Assembly: GCA_016286205.1 (NCBI GenBank)
Contig: JAEESF010000001.1
Span: 1 to 64,000, forward strand
Reading direction: 5' to 3'
DNA length: 64,000 nucleotides
Source of the DNA: Colicola sp016286205
Lineage (GTDB): Bacteria > Bacteroidota > Bacteroidia > Bacteroidales > Paludibacteraceae
The notes beneath the pieces were generated by a model. That model was not told the DNA's origin. It worked only from the letters and a program-made list of their open reading frames with translations, and did no database searches. The translations under genes were made by a program, and so were the position numbers. Positions 24,193 through 33,473 of this stretch are shown here, one piece after another (position 1 is the first letter of the stretch; every line of letters starts with the position of its first letter).

Positions 24193-24981
24193 ATGTTTCT
24201 TATAGCGGGCCCGTGTGCCATCGAGAGCCGTGACTGTGTAATGCAAACCGCAGAAACGCTTAATCGTCTCTGCTACAATTTAGGCATCACGCTCTATTTC
24301 AAATCGTCGTTCGACAAGGCCAATCGTACATCGGCCTCGCCTCGTGGCGTGGGGATGGATGAGGGATTGCGTATCTTGCAGGAAGTGAAGGATCAGTTTG
24401 GATTACCTATCCTAACCGACGTACACGAAACCTGGCAGTGCGAACCGGTGGCAGAAGTGGCAGACGTGCTGCAAATTCCTGCATTTCTCAGTCGCCAAAC
24501 CGACTTGCTGCAAGCCGCAGCCGCGACAGGCAGAATAGTCAATGTCAAGAAGGGGCAGTTTATGGCACCCTGGGACATGAGCGGAGCGATTGATAAGATT
24601 GAGCAAGTACAGCCCAATGCAGCCAAAGAGGGGCAAATATGGCTCACAGAACGTGGTTCCTCGTTTGGCTATGGCCGATTGGTGGTCGATATGAGTTCAC
24701 TGGTCGAGATGCGGAGATTCGGTTGCCCTATCGTCTTCGATGCCACTCATTCGGTGCAGCAACCTAGCACACAAGCGGGCGTCACAGGCGGAAATCGCGA
24801 GATGGTTCCGTACTTGATGCGAGCAGCACTGGCTGTCGGCGTTGACGGATTATTCGTCGAGACGCATCCTAATCCGGACCAGGCCATCTCAGACGCAGCT
24901 AATCAGGTGCGATTGGATGCGATGGAAGGACTACTGCGCCAAGCTATAGAAATAGACAATCTAATTCACAACAAGAAATGA
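24193..24981 (+). CDS. kdsA: 3-deoxy-8-phosphooctulonate (KDO-8-P) synthase, metal-dependent class
   Basis: 262 residues. It condenses phosphoenolpyruvate and arabinose 5-phosphate to KDO 8-phosphate for lipid A-core synthesis. Motifs: AGPCAIES at the N-terminus, KSSFDKANRTS, TDVHETWQ, FLSRQTDL, KKGQFMAPWDM and VFDATHSVQ. The Cys in AGPCAIES marks the metal-dependent class; the E. coli type has Asn there. It overlaps kdsD by four bases, so the enzyme that makes its substrate is coded next door. Confidence 0.95.
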   Translation: MFLIAGPCAIESRDCVMQTAETLNRLCYNLGITLYFKSSFDKANRTSASPRGVGMDEGLRILQEVKDQFGLPILTDVHETWQCEPVAEVADVLQIPAFLSRQTDLLQAAAATGRIVNVKKGQFMAPWDMSGAIDKIEQVQPNAAKEGQIWLTERGSSFGYGRLVVDMSSLVEMRRFGCPIVFDATHSVQQPSTQAGVTGGNREMVPYLMRAALAVGVDGLFVETHPNPDQAISDAANQVRLDAMEGLLRQAIEIDNLIHNKK

Positions 24982-25928
24982 CTTATCGCGAAAGAGCGAA
25001 ACAGATATTCCACAACGAAATAGTCGAATTGGAGAAACTCGGCGCTACTATCGACGAGCGTTTCGACCAGGTAGTGGAAATGATTTACCAGTGCAAAGGC
25101 AAACTGGTAGTGATGGGTATCGGCAAAACGGGTATCATTGGACACAAGATAGCTTCGTCAATGGCCTCCACGGGCCAACCCTCTATCTTTGTTAATGCAG
25201 TGGAAGCTATGCACGGTGACCTGGGAATGATCAGCCGCGACGATGTGGTTCTATTGGTTAGCAATAGTGGTAGCACCAACGAGATAGTAGGTGTTTTGGC
25301 GCCTCTGCGCGCACTGGGTTGCCAATTGATAGCCATGACGGGCGATGTACAATCACCGTTGGCCAAAGGCTGCGATTTGGTTCTCTCCATGCACGTTGAT
25401 CACGAGGCTTGTCCGCTTGGCCTGGCACCGACTACCAGTACCACCGCTACCGCGCTGATGGGTGATGCGCTGATGATTTGTCTGATGGAGAAACGTCAGT
25501 TCCGCGCGGAGAATTTTGCGCTCTATCATCCCGGCGGTGCATTAGGAAGAAAACTGATGGGACGCGTCAAGAACGCTATGCAAGAAGCAGTGCCAAAAGT
25601 CAACATAAATTCCACCTTGCGCGAACTCGTTCACGAGATATCGGACAAGCATCTAGGAATGACTATGGTTTACGATGGCACGAAATGTGTAGGTATAATC
25701 ACGGACGGTGACTTGAGACGAGCTATTGAGAAATTTGGAGACCTGACTGTTCCCGCACAAAAGATTATGTCCCCATCCTACAAACACATCGAGAAAAATG
25801 CCTTGCTAACCGATGCTTTGGGCATCATGGACCAGTATAATATCACTACGCTGGCCGTGACCGAAGCACCCGACACCACAGAGATAATTGGTATACTGTC
25901 TATCCACCACATTATTGACTTTAAGTAA
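24978..25928 (+). CDS. kdsD: Arabinose-5-phosphate isomerase
   Basis: 316 residues: an SIS domain (GKLVVMGIGKTGIIGHKIAS, LVSNSGSTNEI, APTTSTTATALMGDAL) followed by two CBS domains (about 205-316; TMVYDGTKCVGIITDGDLRR). It converts ribulose 5-phosphate to arabinose 5-phosphate, the substrate of KdsA. ATGA overlap with kdsA gives translational coupling. The Glu and His residues in VNAVEAMHGDLGM fit the catalytic set of the family. Confidence 0.95.
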   Translation: MTYRERAKQIFHNEIVELEKLGATIDERFDQVVEMIYQCKGKLVVMGIGKTGIIGHKIASSMASTGQPSIFVNAVEAMHGDLGMISRDDVVLLVSNSGSTNEIVGVLAPLRALGCQLIAMTGDVQSPLAKGCDLVLSMHVDHEACPLGLAPTTSTTATALMGDALMICLMEKRQFRAENFALYHPGGALGRKLMGRVKNAMQEAVPKVNINSTLRELVHEISDKHLGMTMVYDGTKCVGIITDGDLRRAIEKFGDLTVPAQKIMSPSYKHIEKNALLTDALGIMDQYNITTLAVTEAPDTTEIIGILSIHHIIDFK

Positions 25929-25936
25929 TCCGACAT

Positions 25937-27631
25937 ATGGAGCCGACCATCACCATCTATTGCAAAAACACCCACACCTATCATGAGGTGCCAAGGGGAA
26001 TTTCGTTGATTCAACTGAAAGATTTGCTGAATATTCAGCTACCTTTCCCCATTATTGCTGCGCACGTCAACTACAAGGTGGAGAATCTGGATTTCTTGCT
26101 CTACAAGCCTAAAGATGTAGAGTTTCTGGATGCCAGTTCACCTAGTGGAATGCGTGTCTATGTGCGGACGTTGAATATGGTGTTGGCTTGCGCTATCAAC
26201 GAACTCTTCCCGCGTACTGACTTACGCATTGAGCACCCGATTAGTAAAGGTTACTATTGTACTTTGCAGTGGCATGGCGATAACCAAGAGAACTGCGGCT
26301 GTGAGCAAGAGACACCGGTGCTTACACCTAATATGGTGGATGCCATCAAGCAACGCATGAAGCAAATCATTGCCGAAGACCGACCTATTGTAGAAGAGGA
26401 GAAGCAGACCAAAGAAGTAATTCGTATGTTTGCCGCACGCTACGACAACGAGGGTTCTATCTTCGAGGCGCTTGGTAATCCGTATTGCCGCTATTTCCGA
26501 ATGGGCAATTTCATCGATTACTACACTAATGTGCTGCTACCTAGTTCCGGCTATCTGAATGTATTCGACCTGGAACCGTACCAAGATGGTATGTTGTTGC
26601 GCATCCCAAATCGCGATAACCCAACCATACTGGAGGAAGCTATTCCGCAAGAGAAAATGTTCAACATTTTCCGCGAATACAACCGATGGAATAAACTGCT
26701 GTGTATCAACAATGTAAACGATTTCAACATTGCCTGCAAGGACAACAAATCGTTCGAGATGATCAAGCTGGCCGAGGCGTTGCACGAGAAGAAAGTGGCG
26801 CAGATAGCCGATGCCATCGCCGAGAAACGACCGAAATTTATCTTCATCTCCGGTCCTTCGTCCAGCGGTAAGACTACGTTCTCCAAGCGTTTGCAGATTC
26901 AGTTGATGGTCGATGGTATACGTCCGGAAGTGCTATGTATGGACGATTATTTTGTCAATCGTGTGGATACGCCGCGTGACGAGAACGGACAATGGGATTT
27001 TGAGAATGTTAACGCAGTCGATCTGCCGTTCTTCCGTCAGCAGATGCACGATTTGTTGGATGGCAAAGAGGTTGAACTGCCTACTTATGATTTCTCGCTC
27101 GGCGAGCGCGTGTTCGAGGGACGCAAACTCCAGTTGCAGAAAGACTCTGTTTTGGTTATTGAAGGTCTGCATGCACTCAACCCTTGTATCTTACCGGATG
27201 TAGATCGCAATCTGACATTCAAGATTTATGTGTCGGCTTTGACCACAATCAATATCGACAACCACAACTGGATTCCTACTACCGATATCCGACTGCTGCG
27301 ACGCATCGTACGCGACTATAAGTATCGCAACTATTCGGCTAAGGAGACTATCGCTCGCTGCCCGAGCGTTATTCGCGGAGAGACTAAGTGGGTGTATCCG
27401 TATCAGGAAGAAGCGGACGTCATGTTCAATTCGGCACTTATCTTCGAGTTTGCCGTGCTCAAACGTCACGCCGAGCCAATCCTGCAAGAAGTTCCGAAAT
27501 TCTGCGAGGAATATACCGAAGCACACCGTTTGCTGAAGTTCCTACAGTATTTCGTTCCAATACCAGAGAAGGAAATTCCGCCTACCTCACTGTTGCGTGA
27601 ATTCGTGGGTGGTAGTTCGTTCCATTATTAA
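25937..27631 (+). CDS. Nucleoside (uridine kinase-like) kinase with TGS-type N-terminus
   Basis: 564 residues. The N-terminus resembles the TGS/ThrRS-like domains (residues 1-210), including HPISKGYYCTLQ in a ThrRS-like second additional domain. The kinase domain has a P-loop FISGPSSSGKTTFSKRL (near 305), MDDYFVNRVDTPRDENG, TYDFSLGER and VIEGLHALNP, as in uridine kinase and phosphoribulokinase. It phosphorylates a nucleoside, probably uridine or cytidine, for salvage. It follows kdsD by eight bases. The fused layout is standard for this bacterial family. Confidence 0.85.
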   Translation: MEPTITIYCKNTHTYHEVPRGISLIQLKDLLNIQLPFPIIAAHVNYKVENLDFLLYKPKDVEFLDASSPSGMRVYVRTLNMVLACAINELFPRTDLRIEHPISKGYYCTLQWHGDNQENCGCEQETPVLTPNMVDAIKQRMKQIIAEDRPIVEEEKQTKEVIRMFAARYDNEGSIFEALGNPYCRYFRMGNFIDYYTNVLLPSSGYLNVFDLEPYQDGMLLRIPNRDNPTILEEAIPQEKMFNIFREYNRWNKLLCINNVNDFNIACKDNKSFEMIKLAEALHEKKVAQIADAIAEKRPKFIFISGPSSSGKTTFSKRLQIQLMVDGIRPEVLCMDDYFVNRVDTPRDENGQWDFENVNAVDLPFFRQQMHDLLDGKEVELPTYDFSLGERVFEGRKLQLQKDSVLVIEGLHALNPCILPDVDRNLTFKIYVSALTTINIDNHNWIPTTDIRLLRRIVRDYKYRNYSAKETIARCPSVIRGETKWVYPYQEEADVMFNSALIFEFAVLKRHAEPILQEVPKFCEEYTEAHRLLKFLQYFVPIPEKEIPPTSLLREFVGGSSFHY

Positions 27632-27648
27632 TCAATTTGAAGAAACCG

Positions 27649-28089
27649 ATGAAACGTATTATTTGTATATTCTGTGTGGCTTTTCTGGCGCTTGCCTCGT
27701 TTGCCGAGGAGAAGCAACCACGCCCTAATATCTTCGATTCGTTGCCCGGAGTTACTGTTGTTCAAGATTCGGCTATCGTTCGCCTATTGAACGCCACTAT
27801 CGACGGACAGCAAGAATTGGTTGAGATAGATGGTTATCGCGTACAGATATATTCCAGCAACTCACAGCAACAAGCCAAAGGCGAAGCGCTCTCGCTGGAA
27901 AACAAACTGAAGGACAAAATCGAGCAGAATATCTACGTGCTCTATATGCCGCCTTTCTGGAAAGTGCGCATCGGTGATTTCCGCAACTACAACGATGCAC
28001 GCGATTTTAAGAAAGAGTTCGTTCAACAGTTCCCTGAACTGATGGGCGATACATACATCGTGCGTGACAAAATCAAAGTACTCAAATGA
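27649..28089 (+). CDS. Exported SPOR-domain protein
   Basis: 146 residues from ATG 27649; a TTG at 27637 could add four. A signal peptide (MKRIICIFCVAFLALASFAEE) is followed by a linker and a SPOR-like domain (about 65-140; GYRVQIYSSNSQQQAKGEAL, MPPFWKVRIGDFRNYNDARD). SPOR domains bind peptidoglycan stripped of peptides at division sites. The stop overlaps the folE start by four bases. Confidence 0.75.
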   Translation: MKRIICIFCVAFLALASFAEEKQPRPNIFDSLPGVTVVQDSAIVRLLNATIDGQQELVEIDGYRVQIYSSNSQQQAKGEALSLENKLKDKIEQNIYVLYMPPFWKVRIGDFRNYNDARDFKKEFVQQFPELMGDTYIVRDKIKVLK

Positions 28090-28670
28090 ATCTGCAGGAT
28101 TTCCATAGCAACCCTAAGACAACCGAGGAAATAGCAAAAACGGTTGAACAAGCTATTCGACTGATTGGCGAAGATCCCGAACGCGAAGGTTTAATCAAGA
28201 CGCCTAAACGCGTAGGAGAAGCATTGCAATTCCTTTGCAAAGGTTATAATGAAGATGCCGAGGCCATACTTCGTTCTGCGCTCTTCGAGGAAGATTATCG
28301 CCAGATGGTGGTTGTTCGAGATATTGATTTCTATTCTCTTTGCGAACACCATATGTTGCCGTTCTTCGGCAAAGTGCACGTGGCATATATCCCTAACGGA
28401 CGAATCACCGGTTTAAGCAAGATAGCACGCGTGGTGGATGTCTATGCTCGTCGTCTGCAAGTTCAAGAACGACTGACCACACAAATCAAAGAGTGTATTC
28501 AAAACACACTCAACCCGTTAGGAGTAATGGTGGTCATCGAAGCTGAGCATCTGTGTATGCAAATGCGCGGTGTACAGAAACCGCACTCCGTTACCACAAC
28601 CTCTGATTTTACAGGGGCTTTCACACGTCAAGAAACTCGCGAAGAGTTCTTGCGACTAATCAATCATTGA
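28086..28670 (+). CDS. folE: GTP cyclohydrolase I
   Basis: 194 residues. First enzyme of folate (dihydroneopterin triphosphate) synthesis. Motifs: GLIKTPKRVGEAL, SLCEHHMLPFFGKVHVAYIP with the zinc Cys/His pair, GLSKIARVVD, and VVIEAEHLCMQMRGVQKP with the third zinc Cys, then TTTSDFTGAF. Last gene of the co-directional series; it ends convergently with porZ, overlapping by seven bases, with no terminator between. Confidence 0.96.
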   Translation: MNLQDFHSNPKTTEEIAKTVEQAIRLIGEDPEREGLIKTPKRVGEALQFLCKGYNEDAEAILRSALFEEDYRQMVVVRDIDFYSLCEHHMLPFFGKVHVAYIPNGRITGLSKIARVVDVYARRLQVQERLTTQIKECIQNTLNPLGVMVVIEAEHLCMQMRGVQKPHSVTTTSDFTGAFTRQETREEFLRLINH

Positions 28671-31600
28671 ACAAAGAGAATCTTAACCACGGCGTGACCA
28701 CCGTTAGGTTCATTGCATAGAGCGGTATAAACACCGCTTTTTGCGCGTTGTCCGTCAGGTAGATTGCCATCCCACACGGCCATTCCACCGTGACTGCGAG
28801 TCTTGCAAACCAGGTTTCCGCCCGCATCTACTATGTTGACAACGGTCTGATCCATCAAGCCTGCGATACTTATCATACCTCCGTAACCCGGACGAACAGG
28901 ATTAGGGAAGGCATACGCATTACTTAGGTCTTCTTGCGGCTCACTGGCATCACTGCGATACGAGGCGATACCATTGTCCGTTCCTACGAACACTTCACCC
29001 GTCATCGGCATAATGGCAATCGACTGAATTGCATTCGATGGCAGTTCCGAATTTTCTGCCGTAAAATGTGCCACGGTAATCGTATCATCTTCTATCAGAT
29101 ACAAACCGGAATTAGCCGTTCCTATCCACATTCTATTTCCGCCATCTACCGCCATGCAATTAATCTGCTCATTGCCAAGCAAATAGTCGCCCAGACCTGT
29201 TCCGTCGTTGCGAGGAATGATGATGCGGTGGCAAGCGTCGCTAGTAAAGAAATCAACCGACGATGGGATAACTAGGATTCCCGCCAAAGTGCCTATCCAA
29301 ATGCGATTGTCGAGATCTTGCGTGAGACACAAGATAGCAGACGGAGTGATTGGCACGCCGTTTTGATCGGTAAACACATTCCGTTTCAAACATTGGTCAT
29401 CACCCGAATAAGTCGGTGTTCCTCCATCGTCTAGCAGTATCACGCCTTGCTGTTCGCGCTGATCAATTATCCATTTGCGACGACTGCTACGGTTATCCAC
29501 CCAGATATCGCCAGGCGTTGTCAGTGTCAGTCGTTGGCCGCGACTTGTCAGATTCAGAGCCTGCCACGTGCCGTTAGGACGGCGAATATGCACAGGGGCT
29601 CCTATCTCCGTTGAATTCAAGACCCATATATTGCCTTGCTCGTCCCAAAGCATTCCGTCTGTCCGCGTGAAGTAGGTCGGATTGATATCCTCGATTGCCT
29701 CTCGCAGAGTACTGTTCGAAGGATCAAAATGCGCGTACGCTTTATTCTCGCGGAATTCAAACACACCAGTTCCGTATGTTGCCACATAGAAATGCGAAGC
29801 ATCCTGCGGATCTACGGCATAGCTAACCACATCACGCATATCCGCACTGAGCCGATAATACGTATCATTCCACGGAATACCTAACCAATTAGTTCCATCG
29901 TAGATATTGATATCTGATTGACGGCCAAACTGTTCCGACCATCTTCCGCCCGACGCAACATACAGACGGTCATTCTTCGCATACAATCTATAACCGAAAT
30001 TGCTTATCGGCCCTTGAGGAACGAAATGGTCATCACCCATCGAATTCAGCCGAACCAATCCGCGTGACTGTTCGCCCAACCAATATTCTCCTTGCGAATA
30101 AACGGCATCGGTAGCCACATAAGAACCCGTCAATCCGCTCAGTTGGTCTTCATCGGTCAATCGCAACAGACCGTTGTTATACTGATACGTCAGCAACTGT
30201 TCGCCCGAAACATGAACCCACGCTAACGGATTGGGAACAACCAGATCCCAGTTATTCTCACGAAGCCGGTACAACGAATCGTGTTGCAATATATATAACT
30301 CGTCTTTGTATACCAACGCTTGCATCAATCCTTCGCCAGGCAACAAACGTTTGTGCCAATAGGTATAATCCACCAGATTGTCCGACAGACTCGCACTGTA
30401 CACGTAGTCGCTTGTGAAGGCATATAACGAATCGCCCGTTTCCACCACATGGCGAACATTGACATACGCGGCTTCTTCGCCTATATAATAGGTGTCAACT
30501 ATTTCCGCTTTCTTGGTATTAACTGCCAGTATTCCGAACGGCATCGACAGATAGACGTTCTTCGAACCAATAGTTATATTGTTGATGGTCACAGCCATCG
30601 AAGCGGCTTTCATGTATATATCTGGCATCTGACGCACACGACCTTCTTCGTCCAACAAGTCGATCCGACCGTCGTCATAACCGATTACCAATTGGCTCGT
30701 ATGTTGGTCAAAGGCGATATGTACAATATTGTTGCCGTTCAGCCCTGTCGATTTGTTCCAGTATTCTATTTCATCGCTTCGCCTGTCTACGGAGAACAAT
30801 GTTCCGTTTGCCAACGCATATATATGCTGCGGAGTCGCAACCACTTCTTTCGGATTCGTATAGGAGTAGTGCAAACGCCACTGTTGCATACGTCCCATAT
30901 CCATTTCCGTCTCGCCCGAACCCGAACCTTTCAGCGATTCCGGATCTGCATGCTCGTCAAATTTAACCAGTCCTTCAGCGGTTCCGATGTACATAATGCC
31001 ATTCTCGTCGCAAGCCAACGAGAGAATTCCGTTACTCGGCATAGCCGAATTATCAGTCGTATATTGTGCTAATATCTCGCTCGCATCCAGAGATAGGACA
31101 TAAACGCCCATAGTCTGTGTTCCCACCCACATTCTTCCTTCGGTATCTTCGCACAGAGCATTAATCCACAGGGTTGCCATCGGATTCTCACCGTGACTAT
31201 CCATCAGTTCTGGACGGATGATACGGTCAGACGTAAAGAAATCTATCGTGTCAATGATGGCTATACCTTGTTCGGTGCCTACCCATAGACGCCCGGTATG
31301 ATCCTGTTCCAACCAACAGAAGAACTCCGGGGCAAACCGTTGACCCGTTTGGCTTATCCATTCTTTGCGAGCCATCGTACGGTCATCCGACGCATCAAAA
31401 GGCGTTCCGTTATCGTCTAGCAAATAGATATTCTGATAATAGCGGATATCGTTCATCCATTTGTAGTTGCTGTTTCGCTTGTCTATCAGCAACTGACCTG
31501 GAGTCGCGAACTGCTTCTGCTCGCCATTATATCGGAGAGCAAGGCCATGCCATTCGCCGGTGGTATCCAGACAATTAATCTGGTAAGGTACGCTACCACT

Positions 31601-32728
31601 ATTGAGCATCCATAGCCTGTTTTCCTTGTCAAAAGCCGTTCCCACCAAGCGCGTATAGGTCGCATCTGCGCCTGTAGCAGCCGTACGAATGGTGTTATCC
31701 GCTGCCGGCAGATAGTGACGAGCCACTTGTTTGCCCATAAACTCAAACAGGCCCGTACCGTAACTGCTGACGAAATAATGTTCCTTGTTACGCGGATCCA
31801 CGGCCACATCCATAAAATCCCTAATTACTTCTCCCGAATTCTGACGAATAGAATCCACAGGCAGATTCATCCACTCTGAACCATCATAACGCATCACCAC
31901 GCCCGGATTATTGTATTGCGAATCCCAACGGCCACCGGGAACCACAAACAGATACCCTTGCGCAATAGTCAGATTATATGGAGTATTACTCAACGGCCCT
32001 TGAGGCTTGTACGTCAAACGCGAAGTAGGCGTAAAACGCACTATTCCTTCCGCATAGGCGGCATACCAATGGTCATATTCATCCTGATAATGTTTCCCTT
32101 TCTCCGGATCAGGAGTCAAACGACCGTCACGCAGCGAACGATTCCAATAGCGATAATCCACCAGATTGTCCCGTAGAGCGCCGCTGAACACGCTATCTGC
32201 CGTGAAGGCATGAATACTGTCACCGCTTATCAAAACGTCCTCCACATTCGTTTCTTCGCCTTTTGGACGCAACCAATAACTGTCGGTCAACTTATTCTCG
32301 CGCAAATCAAACAGTTGCACACCATAATGCGTCGACAGGTAAGCAATGCGATTGTGTATCGTGATATTGTTGATAGTCTTTTGCTGCGTCATATCTTTGT
32401 CGTACAGATCACCGATGTAACGCACTCCACCATCCGAAAGCAGGTCTATCTTACCCGTCTTGTAGCCGATTATCAGTTGGGCAGAACGATCATCATAATG
32501 GATACAACTGATGCCCGTACTGTGCAAGCCCGACAGACTGTTGTAAATACGAATCTGTTCGCTTTGTTTCTCCACGCTATACAGACTGCCGTCCGACAGC
32601 GCATAAACGCGATCGGGAGCCATCGCTATCTGCGTCACATTGTTGTACGCAAACAGCGTTGTCCATTGTTGAGCGTGCATACTCGCCGCCAACAACAAGC
32701 ACAGCCATATATATCTTCCTCTAAACAT
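28664..32728 (-). CDS. porZ: PorZ-type T9SS beta-propeller protein, internally duplicated
   Basis: 1354 residues, against about 780 for PorZ of Porphyromonas. PorZ belongs to the T9SS attachment complex that delivers anionic LPS for cargo anchoring. Signal peptide 1-19. The opening QWTTLFAYNNVTQIAM...YALSDGSLYSVEK (from residue 21) recurs as QWRLHYSYTNPKEVVATPQH...YALANGTLFSVDR (from about 615). The KTINNITI/VTINNITI, RLWVGTEQGIAII and DFFTSD segments are also doubled. Hence two complete two-propeller units in tandem, then one T9SS C-terminal domain (about 1268-1354; AYAFPNPVRPGYGGMISIAG). It overlaps rdgB by eight bases in one operon. Confidence 0.85.
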   Translation of the reverse strand: MFRGRYIWLCLLLAASMHAQQWTTLFAYNNVTQIAMAPDRVYALSDGSLYSVEKQSEQIRIYNSLSGLHSTGISCIHYDDRSAQLIIGYKTGKIDLLSDGGVRYIGDLYDKDMTQQKTINNITIHNRIAYLSTHYGVQLFDLRENKLTDSYWLRPKGEETNVEDVLISGDSIHAFTADSVFSGALRDNLVDYRYWNRSLRDGRLTPDPEKGKHYQDEYDHWYAAYAEGIVRFTPTSRLTYKPQGPLSNTPYNLTIAQGYLFVVPGGRWDSQYNNPGVVMRYDGSEWMNLPVDSIRQNSGEVIRDFMDVAVDPRNKEHYFVSSYGTGLFEFMGKQVARHYLPAADNTIRTAATGADATYTRLVGTAFDKENRLWMLNSGSVPYQINCLDTTGEWHGLALRYNGEQKQFATPGQLLIDKRNSNYKWMNDIRYYQNIYLLDDNGTPFDASDDRTMARKEWISQTGQRFAPEFFCWLEQDHTGRLWVGTEQGIAIIDTIDFFTSDRIIRPELMDSHGENPMATLWINALCEDTEGRMWVGTQTMGVYVLSLDASEILAQYTTDNSAMPSNGILSLACDENGIMYIGTAEGLVKFDEHADPESLKGSGSGETEMDMGRMQQWRLHYSYTNPKEVVATPQHIYALANGTLFSVDRRSDEIEYWNKSTGLNGNNIVHIAFDQHTSQLVIGYDDGRIDLLDEEGRVRQMPDIYMKAASMAVTINNITIGSKNVYLSMPFGILAVNTKKAEIVDTYYIGEEAAYVNVRHVVETGDSLYAFTSDYVYSASLSDNLVDYTYWHKRLLPGEGLMQALVYKDELYILQHDSLYRLRENNWDLVVPNPLAWVHVSGEQLLTYQYNNGLLRLTDEDQLSGLTGSYVATDAVYSQGEYWLGEQSRGLVRLNSMGDDHFVPQGPISNFGYRLYAKNDRLYVASGGRWSEQFGRQSDINIYDGTNWLGIPWNDTYYRLSADMRDVVSYAVDPQDASHFYVATYGTGVFEFRENKAYAHFDPSNSTLREAIEDINPTYFTRTDGMLWDEQGNIWVLNSTEIGAPVHIRRPNGTWQALNLTSRGQRLTLTTPGDIWVDNRSSRRKWIIDQREQQGVILLDDGGTPTYSGDDQCLKRNVFTDQNGVPITPSAILCLTQDLDNRIWIGTLAGILVIPSSVDFFTSDACHRIIIPRNDGTGLGDYLLGNEQINCMAVDGGNRMWIGTANSGLYLIEDDTITVAHFTAENSELPSNAIQSIAIMPMTGEVFVGTDNGIASYRSDASEPQEDLSNAYAFPNPVRPGYGGMISIAGLMDQTVVNIVDAGGNLVCKTRSHGGMAVWDGNLPDGQRAKSGVYTALCNEPNGGHAVVKILFVQ

Positions 32729-33371
32729 TAAGCGCTAAATATTCAACTAGTTTTTCCAGAGCGCGACCTCGATGGCTTATCGCATTTTTCTCCGCCTCAC
32801 TCATCTCCGCAAACGTGCACTCTTTTCCTTCAGGAATAAATACCGGGTCATAACCGAAACCACCGTTTCCGCTCTCTTTCTCGGCTATTCTGCCGCGTAC
32901 TACGCCTTCCACTTGCAGCGTCTCACCGCCGCGAATCAACGTAATCACTGTCCTAAATTGCGCGCCTCTGTCACTCTTACCCTCTAGTTCTCGCAAGGCT
33001 TTCGATCTGTTCGCGTGAAAGATTTCTCCTTCGGACAAAGACTCCTTCCCTACAGGGAGGGATGGGGTAGGCATCTTGTACCAACGAGCCGTATAAACAC
33101 CTGGTTCGCCATGCAGCGCATCTATTTCCAAACCCGTATCATCCGCAAACACGCCATCGACGCTTTGGACTTGACTTTCGCGTTGTGCTTTCAGATAGTC
33201 CCAAACCGCATCCGCTTTTATCTTGCTATTCTCTTCTAGCGTACGGCCGTTTTCCTCTATCTCAGCAAAAAAGCCAACTTCACGCAGACTCAGCACCTCT
33301 ATGCCTTTCGGCATGATGGCGCGAACCTCTTGCAATTTATGCGCATTATTGGATGCAAATACTAGTTTCAT
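32721..33371 (-). CDS. rdgB: dITP/XTP pyrophosphatase (RdgB/HAM1) with in-frame insertion
   Basis: 216 residues from ATG 33371, chosen because the promoter lies just upstream and MKLVFASNNAHKL is the family start. It removes non-canonical purine triphosphates. Motifs: GRTLEENSKIKADAVWDYL, FADDTGLEIDALHGEPGVYTARW, GGFGYDPVFIPEG and ISHRGRALEKL. Between YTARW and RSKALRELEGK there is an extra stretch (MPTPSLPVGKESLSEGE) coded by a palindromic CTCCTTCCCTACAGGGAGGG repeat. Relatives have a shorter GGEGHD-type loop here. The site lies beside the substrate pocket, so effects on activity are possible. The promoter overlaps the divergent one of the DUF2147 gene. Confidence 0.9.
   Translation of the reverse strand: MKLVFASNNAHKLQEVRAIMPKGIEVLSLREVGFFAEIEENGRTLEENSKIKADAVWDYLKAQRESQVQSVDGVFADDTGLEIDALHGEPGVYTARWYKMPTPSLPVGKESLSEGEIFHANRSKALRELEGKSDRGAQFRTVITLIRGGETLQVEGVVRGRIAEKESGNGGFGYDPVFIPEGKECTFAEMSEAEKNAISHRGRALEKLVEYLALNV
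33042..33072 (-). repeat. Palindromic GC-rich word inside rdgB (copy 2)
   Basis: On the plus strand CTCCTTCCCTACAGGGAGGG followed by ATGGGGTAGGC. Its first ten bases equal those at 9255, with CAGGG and the closing GGG...AGGC in common. It is read on the minus strand as PTPSLPVGKES, so the element occurs in both orientations relative to coding. Confidence 0.7.
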
Positions 33372-33395
33372 TGTGTCATGTGACTTTTGCGGTTG

Positions 33396-33427
33396 CAAAA
33401 GTACACAAAAATTTTGATATATGCAAA
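33396..33427 (-). promoter_or_regulatory. rdgB-porZ promoter
   Basis: On the minus strand TTTG (33424-33427), CATATATC, spacing 20, TACTTTTG (33396-33403), 24 bases before rdgB. It overlaps the plus-strand promoter at 33413-33443. Confidence 0.8.
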
Positions 33428-33443
33428 AAAAGTTGTAACTTTG
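33413..33443 (+). promoter_or_regulatory. DUF2147 gene promoter
   Basis: TTTG at 33413-33416, spacing 19, TAACTTTG at 33436-33443, 30 bases before the ATG. It shares 15 bases with the divergent promoter. Confidence 0.8.
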
Positions 33444-33473
33444 CCGCCGAATTCGACATAAACTATCATTACT

